Part shown: positions 1 through 6,137 of the stretch, piece by piece
How the letters are laid out: each line of letters opens with the position of its first letter
Position numbering within the stretch: position 1 is the stretch's first letter
Origin: Bacteroidales bacterium UBA1187
GTDB lineage: Bacteria; Bacteroidota; Bacteroidia; Bacteroidales; Paludibacteraceae
DNA: 10,834 nucleotides
Assembly: GCA_002309835.1 (NCBI GenBank)
Contig: DBYL01000019.1
Coordinates: 98,689-109,522, forward strand
Reading direction: 5' to 3'
Position numbers and translations under genes: made by a program
The notes under the pieces: generated by a model
What the model saw: only the letters and a program-made list of their open reading frames with translations
What the model was told of the DNA's origin: nothing
The model's database searches: none

Positions 1-22
1 TAACCGACTGAGCTAAGGAAGC
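1..22 (-). tRNA. partial tRNA gene (5' end only, cut by window edge)
   Basis: Read on the minus strand, bases 22 to 1 give the first 22 nt of a tRNA. The 5' acceptor strand is GCTTCCT (22-16), then U8-A9, the D stem GCTC (13-10) and a D loop AGTCGGTTA. The anticodon lies outside the window, so the amino acid cannot be named. The call also rests on a Bacteroidota-type promoter directly upstream (56-87) that is shared almost exactly with the CAU tRNA at 8943-9016. Confidence 0.85.
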
Positions 23-44
23 TTGTTTTGTGCTCCCGTTTTTC

Positions 45-77
45 GAAAGCGGGTGCAAAAGTACTGCTTTTTTTTGA
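45..77 (-). repeat. 33-bp tRNA promoter/leader repeat, copy 1
   Basis: Bases 45-77 are identical over 33 bp to 9035-9067. The block holds the -7 box, the A-tract upstream of it and the start of the leader. Its core on the plus strand is GTGCAAAAGTACTGC followed by eight T. Both copies point the same way and lie 18-22 nt upstream of a tRNA 5' end. Confidence 0.9.
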
Positions 78-87
78 CACTACCAAA
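56..87 (-). promoter_or_regulatory. Bacteroidota-type promoter of the left-edge tRNA
   Basis: On the minus strand the -33 box TTTG (87-84) is followed by a 20-nt spacer (83-64) and the -7 box TACTTTTG (63-56), a perfect match to TAnnTTTG. Transcription would start about 5-7 nt further on, near 51-48, leaving a roughly 28-nt leader before the tRNA at 22. That leader can form an imperfect hairpin at 35-53. The same boxes and the same 20-nt spacing precede the tRNA at 8943-9016. Confidence 0.8.
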
Positions 88-90
88 TTT

Positions 91-127
91 TTTGGCAAAA
101 AAATGCGTTAACAGGCAATTATTTTTG
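91..127 (+). promoter_or_regulatory. candidate promoter of the PfkB-kinase gene
   Basis: TATTTTTG at 120-127 fits the Bacteroidota -7 consensus TAnnTTTG and would start transcription about 30 nt before the ATG at 164. The nearest upstream TTTG is at 91-94, giving a spacer of 25 nt, longer than the 20 nt seen at the two tRNA promoters here, so the -33 part is weak. It diverges from the tRNA promoter at 56-87. Confidence 0.45.
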
Positions 128-163
128 ATAAACATCCCTATTTTAGGTAAAAATTCATACAAA

Positions 164-1171
164 ATGAAGAAGATTTTAGGTTTAGGTAATGCGCTTACGG
201 ACATCTTGCTGCAGGTCAGCGAGGATGATCTGCGTGAACTTGGCTTTCCGAAAGGAAGTATGAACCTTATTTCCAAAGAGCAGGCGGAGCAGATCCAGTA
301 TCGCTTCCTCTCTGTTCGTCGCCGCATGGTGGCCGGCGGTTCTGCCTCTAACACCATTAACTGTATCGCCTCGTTGGGCGGCAAAGCCGCTTTCATCGGG
401 AAAATCGGTAATGACGAGGTGGGCGATTTCTATCGCGAAGACATGCTTAAGAATGGCGTCAAGCCTATCTTGCTGCTTTCGTCCAACCATGCAATGTCGG
501 GTTTCTCTATCGTCCTGGTGACGCCTGACGGCGAGCGTACGTTCGCTACCTATCTGGGCGCTGCGGCTGAGCTCTGCGCAGATGATATCCAGAAGGATGC
601 CTTCAATGGCTATGACATCTTCCATATCGAGGGCTATCTCGTGCAGAACCACGATCTATTGGAGAAATCCATCCGCCTCGCGAAAGAGGCCGGATGTATG
701 GTGTCTCTCGATCTGGCTTCCTATAACGTCATCAATGAAAACCATGCCTTCCTCAAAGACCTCGTTAAGAAATACGTAGATATCGTCTTTGCCAACGAAG
801 ACGAGTCGTTCGCTTATACCCACCTCAACCCCGAGGAGTCCGTTCAGATGATTGCCGAGCAATGCGATATTGCTGTGGTAAAGGTTGGTAAGAACGGTTC
901 GTACGTGCAACAGGGCAGCAAGCGTCATCATATTGGCGCCATCACTACTTCGTGTACCGACTCCACCGGTGCCGGTGACTATTTCGCAGGTGGTTTCCTT
1001 CACGCCCTGGCGGATGGGTTTGATATCCGTCGTTGCGCTGAGATCGGTACTATCGCCGCAGGACGCGTAGTCGAAGTAGTGGGAACCAAGTTGCCGGACG
1101 AGCAGTGGGAGGAGATTCGCCGTATATGCGCGCTCTACCGCGGATTCATGCAGAAATACGATAAAGACTAA
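164..1171 (+). CDS. PfkB-family carbohydrate/nucleoside kinase (adenosine kinase-like)
   Basis: This 335-aa cytosolic kinase of the ribokinase/PfkB family transfers phosphate from ATP to a sugar or nucleoside hydroxyl. The glycine-rich first signature region starts with GGSASNT (58-64) and runs through LGGKAAFIGKIGNDEVGDFY (71-90). The second signature DSTGAGDYFAGGF (266-278) contains the anion-hole GAGD with the catalytic Asp272. The ATG at 164 is chosen over an earlier in-frame ATG at 23 because MKKILGLGNALTD is the usual N-terminus in Bacteroidota homologues, and the extra 47 residues would be encoded by the tRNA promoter region. Homologues in this phylum are often labelled adenosine kinase, but the substrate cannot be proven from sequence. 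It is the first gene of the rightward cluster, 17 nt before plsC, with a possible promoter at 120-127. Confidence 0.93.
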   Translation: MKKILGLGNALTDILLQVSEDDLRELGFPKGSMNLISKEQAEQIQYRFLSVRRRMVAGGSASNTINCIASLGGKAAFIGKIGNDEVGDFYREDMLKNGVKPILLLSSNHAMSGFSIVLVTPDGERTFATYLGAAAELCADDIQKDAFNGYDIFHIEGYLVQNHDLLEKSIRLAKEAGCMVSLDLASYNVINENHAFLKDLVKKYVDIVFANEDESFAYTHLNPEESVQMIAEQCDIAVVKVGKNGSYVQQGSKRHHIGAITTSCTDSTGAGDYFAGGFLHALADGFDIRRCAEIGTIAAGRVVEVVGTKLPDEQWEEIRRICALYRGFMQKYDKD

Positions 1172-1188
1172 TACATCATACATCACAC

Positions 1189-1911
1189 ATGAAATACATC
1201 CTTCTTCCTTTTTACATCCTCTATCAGTATTTGATAGCTTGGCCGCTGCTGTGCGTGCTGACGGTTTTTACGGCGCTCTTCACTATCTGTACCGTCCATT
1301 GGCGTAATGCCGAGTTCGTGCATAAGGTGCAGCAGTTCTGGTCACGTTCGTTCTTCTGGCTGATGTTCCTGCCGGTTTCTGTCGATGGCGCCGAGCATAT
1401 TCAGAAGAATCAGAGTTATGTCTTCGTGGCGAACCATCAGTCGATGTTCGATGTATGGCTTGTTTATGGCTGGTTGCCCGTGATCTTCAAATGGCTGATG
1501 AAAGCCGAACTCCGTAAGGTGCCGTTTGTAGGTACCGGTTGCAAGGCTGCCGGCCATATATTCATCGACCGCCGCAGTGCGAAAGCAGCGATGGAGAGTC
1601 TCAAAGAGGTGGAGAAACAGCTGGTGGACGGTGTTTGTACCGTCATCTTCCCGGAAGGCACCCGTTCGCTCAATGGAGAAGTAGGCCGTTTCAAACGCGG
1701 TGCTTTCCAAATAGCTTGGGATCTGGGCTTGCCTGTTATCCCGCTCTCGCTGACGGGTTGTTTCGATGTGCTGCCTAAGGGCAAACCCTTCGTGCATCGC
1801 GTTCCGGTACATATGCATATAGGCGAACCGATTGACCTCAAGCAGTTCGCGGATTCTAACGAGGCTATCGAGGCTGTCCGTAATGCCGTGATTGTCGGTA
1901 TTCAAAAATAA
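1189..1911 (+). CDS. plsC: 1-acyl-sn-glycerol-3-phosphate acyltransferase (PlsC family)
   Basis: This 240-aa membrane-associated acyltransferase probably acylates lysophosphatidic acid at the sn-2 position to give phosphatidic acid in phospholipid synthesis. The N-terminal 35 residues form one or two hydrophobic segments. The catalytic HX4D motif is NHQSMFD (His83, Asp88), and the glycerol-phosphate binding motif is FPEGTRS (154-160). A further conserved block around GHIFIDRR (122-129) is present. The length is typical for the family. The ATG at 1189 follows a 17-nt G-free spacer carrying two copies of TACATCA. A related role in transferring acyl chains to other lipids cannot be excluded, because PlsC-like paralogues share all of these motifs. 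Confidence 0.93.
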   Translation: MKYILLPFYILYQYLIAWPLLCVLTVFTALFTICTVHWRNAEFVHKVQQFWSRSFFWLMFLPVSVDGAEHIQKNQSYVFVANHQSMFDVWLVYGWLPVIFKWLMKAELRKVPFVGTGCKAAGHIFIDRRSAKAAMESLKEVEKQLVDGVCTVIFPEGTRSLNGEVGRFKRGAFQIAWDLGLPVIPLSLTGCFDVLPKGKPFVHRVPVHMHIGEPIDLKQFADSNEAIEAVRNAVIVGIQK

Positions 1912-1937
1912 ATCACTAATTACTCATTCCCAATAAT

Positions 1938-3101
1938 TTGCTTTTCCGCGATATCATAGGCCAAGAGGCTACGAAGCAGCAACTTCGTCAGTCAGCGCGC
2001 GAGGGACGTATTCCTCATGCGCAACTGTTCACTGGTATCTCCGGAATAGGCAAGTTGCAACTGGCGCTGGCCTATGCCCAATACCTCAATTGTCCGAATC
2101 GCACAGAGGAAGACAGTTGCGGCACCTGTCCTACCTGCCTGCAGTTCCAGCATCTGCAGCACCCTGATCTGCATTTCGCCTTTCCTATAGTGAAGACCGA
2201 TGCGGGTGATACCTGCGATGCTTTTCTCGAGCCCTGGCGCGAGATCATTCTTGACAAGCATTATTTCGATCTGGACGACTGGTACCGGGCGCTTGGCGTG
2301 GAGACCAAACAGGGCATGATCTACGAGAAAGAGAGTCAGGAGATACTCCACAAACTTAGTCTCAAAGCTTACGGCAACGGCTATAAATTCATGATCATCT
2401 GGCAACCGGAGAAGATGAATATCGCCAGCGCCAATAAGCTGCTCAAACTACTGGAGGAACCACCTGCTCAGACCGTCTTCCTTTTGATCTCCGAGCACCC
2501 CGAGCAATTGCTCTCGACGATTCAATCGCGCGTGCAGACTATTCGTGTGCCGCGTTTGGAGACCGAGACGATAGCACAAGCCCTGACGCGTGAAGGTGTA
2601 CCTGCCGCTAATGCTGCAGACATCGCGCGCATCGCCAACGGAAGTTATCTCATTGCGCGCAAAAAAGCCGATGAATCCGAGGAGAATCAGCAGGAATTGC
2701 GCGATTTCATCGCCCTTTTCCGCGACGCCTATACCGTAGGAATGTATAAAGACCCGCAGAAGAAATACGAGTCGCTCAAGCGCTTGCGTCAATGGAGCCT
2801 CGAGATGGCGGACTCGTCCGTAGGACGCGAGAAACAGAAGCATTTCCTCCAATACGCCCAGCAGCAGGTGCGTGAGAATTATATCCGCAATCTCTCCCAG
2901 CCGGAACTGAACTATCAGTTGGCTGCCGAGCGCGAGTTCTCTACTAAATTTGCGCCTTTCATCCATGACGGCAATGTAGAAGCCATCATGAATCAACTGG
3001 AGACAGCGGAGAAACAGATAGAGCAAAACGGCAATGCCAAAGTGATCTTCTTTGACCTTTGCCTTCAAATGATAGTATTGATTAAAAAACCAAGAAAATG
3101 A
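1938..3101 (+). CDS. holB: DNA polymerase III subunit delta'
   Basis: This 387-aa protein is a clamp-loader AAA+ subunit that helps load the sliding clamp during replication. The start is a TTG at 1938. LFRDIIGQE directly after it is the expected N-terminus, no in-frame ATG lies between the TAA at 1917 and this point, and the gap to plsC is 26 nt. The Walker A-like loop GISGIGKL (33-40) has Leu after the Lys instead of Thr/Ser, consistent with delta' subunits that do not hydrolyse ATP. A zinc module is formed by Cys52, Cys61, Cys64 and Cys67. NKLLKLLEEPP (166-176) is the highly conserved clamp-loader motif, and the SRV at 197-199 stands where SRC is usual. The C-terminal part is helical, as expected for the collar domain. 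It overlaps the next gene by 4 nt (ATGA), and holB-ricT adjacency is known in many bacteria. Confidence 0.93.
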   Translation: MLFRDIIGQEATKQQLRQSAREGRIPHAQLFTGISGIGKLQLALAYAQYLNCPNRTEEDSCGTCPTCLQFQHLQHPDLHFAFPIVKTDAGDTCDAFLEPWREIILDKHYFDLDDWYRALGVETKQGMIYEKESQEILHKLSLKAYGNGYKFMIIWQPEKMNIASANKLLKLLEEPPAQTVFLLISEHPEQLLSTIQSRVQTIRVPRLETETIAQALTREGVPAANAADIARIANGSYLIARKKADESEENQQELRDFIALFRDAYTVGMYKDPQKKYESLKRLRQWSLEMADSSVGREKQKHFLQYAQQQVRENYIRNLSQPELNYQLAAEREFSTKFAPFIHDGNVEAIMNQLETAEKQIEQNGNAKVIFFDLCLQMIVLIKKPRK

Positions 3102-4204
3102 AGAAATATACCGTAGGCAATGCGCACCAGGAACTCGGTGCGGCAGCCACCAAGCGCAACTCCGCGCATATGCTGCCCGTTACCGACTGGCTAAGCGACC
3201 TTCCAGAGAATACACGGCTGACGGACCTCATAGAGGTGCAATTCAAAAATACGCGTAAGGGGTATTTCCATAATAGCCAGAATCTCCCGTTGGAGAAGGG
3301 CGTCAAGGTAGTAGTGGAAGCTAACCCGGGCTACGACGTAGGAGAAGTGGTTCTCACCGGCAAGTTGGTGGAACTGCAGATCAAGAAGAATAATATCGAT
3401 ACCTCGCGTTATGAGATCCGTCAAGTGCTGCGCATCGCTACCGATGCCGACCTCGAGCGTGCCAAAGAGGCACATGCGCGTGAGCAGGAGACGATGATCA
3501 AGGCCCGCCAATTGGCTAAGTCGCTTGGGCTGGAGATGAAAATAGGCGACGTAGAGTATCAGGGGGACGGTTCGAAAGCAATCTTCTTCTATATCGCTGA
3601 TGGGCGTGTGGATTTCCGCCAACTCATCAAGGTCTATGCCGAGACATTCCGCATCCGTGTGGAGATGAAACAGATCGGTGCGCGTCAGGAAGCAGGACGT
3701 ATAGGCGGAACGGGTCCCTGCGGTCGCGAGTTATGCTGCTCTACATGGATGATCAATTTCTCGTCCGTAGGCACAGGTGCCGCGCGTTTGCAGAATATAT
3801 CGCCAAACCCGCAGAAACTGGCCGGCATGTGCGCTAAACTCAAATGTTGTCTCAACTACGAGGTGCCGGTATACGAAGATGCATCGAAATCATTACCCTC
3901 CCGCCATATTCCGCTGGAGACCAAAGATGCGACGTTCTATTTCTTTTCCTCTGATCCTCTGGCAGGCACAGTCACTTATTCGTCCGATGAGCATTTTGCG
4001 GCTAATCTTCAGACGATCTCTGCCAAGCGCGCGAATGAGATTATCGCGATGAATAAGCGCGGCGAGAAACCGCTTCAGCTGGATGGCGCACGAGCAGTAG
4101 CACCTGAGATCGGTTATGTGAATAATGTTGGCCATGACGATGTAACGCGTTTTGACCGTAAGAAGAAGCACGGCGACCGCCGCGATAGGAGGGACAGGCG
4201 ATGA
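3098..4204 (+). CDS. ricT: PSP1/RicT (YaaT-like) regulatory iron-sulfur-type protein
   Basis: This 368-aa protein has a PSP1 domain. In Bacillus subtilis the homologue RicT (YaaT), with RicA and RicF, forms a Fe-S-containing complex that influences RNase Y mRNA processing; whether that holds here is inference. The diagnostic cysteines are in GPCGRELCCSTW (Cys208, 213, 214) and CAKLKCCLNYE (Cys245, 250, 251). The region before them (about 120-200) matches the PSP1 core, including EMKQIGARQEAGRIGG (189-204). The last 17 residues are strongly basic and repetitive, ending DRRDRRDRR. The start overlaps the holB stop by 4 nt and the stop overlaps the gldH start by 4 nt (ATGA both times), so translation is probably coupled. 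No RicA or RicF homologue is visible in the window. Confidence 0.9.
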   Translation: MKKYTVGNAHQELGAAATKRNSAHMLPVTDWLSDLPENTRLTDLIEVQFKNTRKGYFHNSQNLPLEKGVKVVVEANPGYDVGEVVLTGKLVELQIKKNNIDTSRYEIRQVLRIATDADLERAKEAHAREQETMIKARQLAKSLGLEMKIGDVEYQGDGSKAIFFYIADGRVDFRQLIKVYAETFRIRVEMKQIGARQEAGRIGGTGPCGRELCCSTWMINFSSVGTGAARLQNISPNPQKLAGMCAKLKCCLNYEVPVYEDASKSLPSRHIPLETKDATFYFFSSDPLAGTVTYSSDEHFAANLQTISAKRANEIIAMNKRGEKPLQLDGARAVAPEIGYVNNVGHDDVTRFDRKKKHGDRRDRRDRR

Positions 4205-4668
4205 GAAGAGCTATTATGGGTTGTAAGTTATGGGTGATAGGTGTGCTGGCGCTGTTCTCCTCCTGCTCGCACGATATCGTGTATAGCCATTTCACGCCGA
4301 TTCCATCGGATAAATGGGCGCTTGATTCAGTAGTACGTTTTGACTATTCGATCGCTGATGCAGAGGCGAGTTATCGCATGATTGTTAACGTGCGCCACTC
4401 CGAGCGCTATCCGTATCAGAATATGTGGCTCTTTGTCAACAATGGTCAGCGTAAGGATACCATCGAGTTCTATCTCGCTGATGACCGCGGCCAGTGGTTG
4501 GGCGATAAGCATCATGGCTTTGTGGATATGCCGGTGCTGCTGGAGGAGGAGTTCCATTTCCCGGATACTGGAGCCTATTATCTGGAGATCCAGCATGGCA
4601 TGCGCGACTCGCTCTTACGCGGCGTGACGGATGTAGGATTGGAAATCATTCGTAATGGGGAAAAATAA
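4201..4668 (+). CDS. gldH: GldH-type gliding motility lipoprotein
   Basis: This 155-aa predicted lipoprotein has a basic N-terminus, a hydrophobic stretch (about 9-20) and the lipobox-like FSSC with Cys22 as the lipidation site, so it should be anchored in a membrane facing the periplasm. After the Cys the sequence resembles GldH: an early Y-x-H-F segment (28-31), a beta-rich middle and NMWLFV (about 74-79). GldH is required for gliding in Flavobacterium, but the family is kept in many non-gliding Bacteroidota, so motility should not be inferred. The ATG at 4201 overlaps the ricT stop by 4 nt; Met6 is an alternative start that would also keep the signal peptide. The 3' end overlaps trmB by 14 nt. 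The position after holB and ricT fits the usual Bacteroidota order. Confidence 0.85.
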   Translation: MRRAIMGCKLWVIGVLALFSSCSHDIVYSHFTPIPSDKWALDSVVRFDYSIADAEASYRMIVNVRHSERYPYQNMWLFVNNGQRKDTIEFYLADDRGQWLGDKHHGFVDMPVLLEEEFHFPDTGAYYLEIQHGMRDSLLRGVTDVGLEIIRNGEK

Positions 4669-5446
4669 ACTCAAGAAATTTGCAGAGATGGAGACATTCA
4701 CGAATGTCTTCCAGTGCGGCGCACGTGAACTGCTGCCGGAGAACCACGTGTTCCCTATGGCCGGGCATTGGCGTGAGCGTTTCTTTCATAATGATAACCC
4801 TATCGTCCTTGAGTTAGGCTGCGGCCGCGGGGAATATACAGTAGGCCTAGCTAAGAAATATCCTGAGAAGAACTTCATCGGCGTGGATATCAAAGGTGCC
4901 CGCATGTGGGCGGGGGCCAAGCAGGCCGTGCAAGAAGGATTGACGAATGCCGCTTTCCTGCGTACGAACATAGAGATCATCGATTCTTTCTTTGCCGCCG
5001 ATGAGGTGGATGAGATATGGATCACCTTCTGCGATCCGCAGATGAAGAAAGCTACCAAGCGCCTTACCTCTACGTATTTCATGCAGCGTTATCAGCGCAT
5101 AGTGAAGCCTAACGGCCTTATCCATCTTAAGACCGACAGTCCTTTCCTCTATACCTATACTTCGGAGATGTTGCGGCTCAATCCCTATTCTGTGCTCTGC
5201 GCCACGGATGACTTATATGGCAAAACAGCCGATTCTATCGAGCAAAAAGCGCGACTTGAAGATGCGCGTGCCTTGCAGACGCATTATGAGAAGCAGTGGT
5301 TAGACCGTGGCCTGAGTATCAAGTATATAGAGTGGCAACTGACCCCATTGACGAAATGGGAAGAACCGACGATAGAGATAGAGAAAGATAGTTATCGTTC
5401 CTACGGACGCAATTATACTACCTCAAAAAATGAGAACCATGGCTAA
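4655..5446 (+). CDS. trmB: tRNA (guanine-N7-)-methyltransferase
   Basis: This 263-aa SAM-dependent enzyme is expected to methylate N7 of guanine 46 in the variable loop of tRNAs. The SAM-binding motif I is LELGCGRGEYT (52-62), with the acidic residue Asp78 in FIGVDIKG (74-81). The TrmB-specific block is ITFCDPQMKKATKRLTS (123-139), the Bacteroidota version of the FPDPWPKKRHxKRR motif of other phyla. LKTD (158-161) is the later conserved element. A basic N-terminal stretch (KNKLKKF) may contact RNA. The CAU tRNA in this window carries a 5-nt variable loop AGGTC with G at the expected position, so it is a plausible substrate. The gene overlaps gldH by 14 nt and the sirtuin gene by 8 nt. Confidence 0.94.
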   Translation: MGKNKLKKFAEMETFTNVFQCGARELLPENHVFPMAGHWRERFFHNDNPIVLELGCGRGEYTVGLAKKYPEKNFIGVDIKGARMWAGAKQAVQEGLTNAAFLRTNIEIIDSFFAADEVDEIWITFCDPQMKKATKRLTSTYFMQRYQRIVKPNGLIHLKTDSPFLYTYTSEMLRLNPYSVLCATDDLYGKTADSIEQKARLEDARALQTHYEKQWLDRGLSIKYIEWQLTPLTKWEEPTIEIEKDSYRSYGRNYTTSKNENHG

Positions 5447-6137
5447 GATCGTTGTTTTTACCGGTGCCGGCGTGAGTGCCGAGAGCGGATTAGGTACTTT
5501 CCGTGACAGTGACGGACTTTGGGAGCACTATCGCGTAGAAGATGTATGCACCCACGAAGCATGGCTGACCAATCCTCAGCTGTGCGTTAAGTTCTATAAC
5601 GATCGTCGTCGGGATACTCTGGCGGCGCAACCTAACGCCGCGCACGTCGCTATCGCTAAACTACAAAAAGCGCTCCCGAATACGCAGATCATCACCCAGA
5701 ATATCGATGACTTGCACGAGCGGGCAGGGGCTACCAACGTCGTGCATCTGCATGGCGAGATTACGAAACTGCGTTCAGAGAACGATGAACTGGCTACGGT
5801 GCCTCTCCAGGGATGGGAGCAGCATTACGGAGACCGTCATCCCGATGGTTCGTTGCTGCGGCCGTATATCGTGTTCTTCGGCGAAGGAGTGCCGTATTTT
5901 GAGCAGGCTTGCAAGATCGCTTCGACGGCCGATATCATGGTGGTTGTCGGCACGAGTCTCAATGTCTATCCTGCTGCTTCGTTGCTCCATTATACGCGTC
6001 CCGGGATACCTATCTATTTCGTCGATCCCGGTCAACCGGAGTTCGGTAACTGGGCAGACCATATTACGCATATTAAGAAGAAAGCCACCGAAGGTGTGCC
6101 TGAACTGGTGGAGAAACTGATCCAAGAGAATGCGTAA
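5439..6137 (+). CDS. cobB: NAD-dependent protein deacylase, class III-like sirtuin
   Basis: This 232-aa sirtuin removes acyl groups from lysines using NAD+. The Rossmann motif GAGVSAESG (9-17) with TFRD (20-23), the TQNIDDLHERAG block (86-97) and the catalytic His105 in HLHG are all intact. Tyr53 and Arg56 (YxxR in FYNDRRRD) match the pair that in class III sirtuins such as SIRT5 and E. coli CobB binds negatively charged acyl groups, so desuccinylase or demalonylase activity is plausible. The zinc-binding cysteines usually found after the catalytic His are absent, and the small domain is short (107-140). The start is set at the ATG at 5439 (MAKIVVFTGAG); an ATG at 5430 would add MRT. It overlaps trmB and the CPBP gene by 8 nt each. 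Confidence 0.93.
   Translation: MAKIVVFTGAGVSAESGLGTFRDSDGLWEHYRVEDVCTHEAWLTNPQLCVKFYNDRRRDTLAAQPNAAHVAIAKLQKALPNTQIITQNIDDLHERAGATNVVHLHGEITKLRSENDELATVPLQGWEQHYGDRHPDGSLLRPYIVFFGEGVPYFEQACKIASTADIMVVVGTSLNVYPAASLLHYTRPGIPIYFVDPGQPEFGNWADHITHIKKKATEGVPELVEKLIQENA

Noticed and set aside
23..163. N-terminal extension of the PfkB kinase from an ATG at 23
   Set aside because: The 47 extra residues would be coded by the divergent promoter region; homologues start at MKKILGLGNA, encoded from 164, and the candidate -7 box at 120-127 would lie inside the extension.
13..396. Minus-strand open frame of 127 codons across the left tRNA promoter and the kinase start
   Set aside because: It overlaps a tRNA, its promoter and the conserved N-terminal coding region of the PfkB kinase, and its translation resembles no family I know.
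182..652. Minus-strand open frame of 156 codons opposite the kinase
   Set aside because: The plus strand encodes conserved PfkB motifs throughout; the antisense translation has no family features.
2448..3068. Minus-strand open frame of 206 codons opposite holB
   Set aside because: It is hydrophobic-looking only because it mirrors holB codons; no start context or homology is evident, while holB motifs are clear on the other strand.
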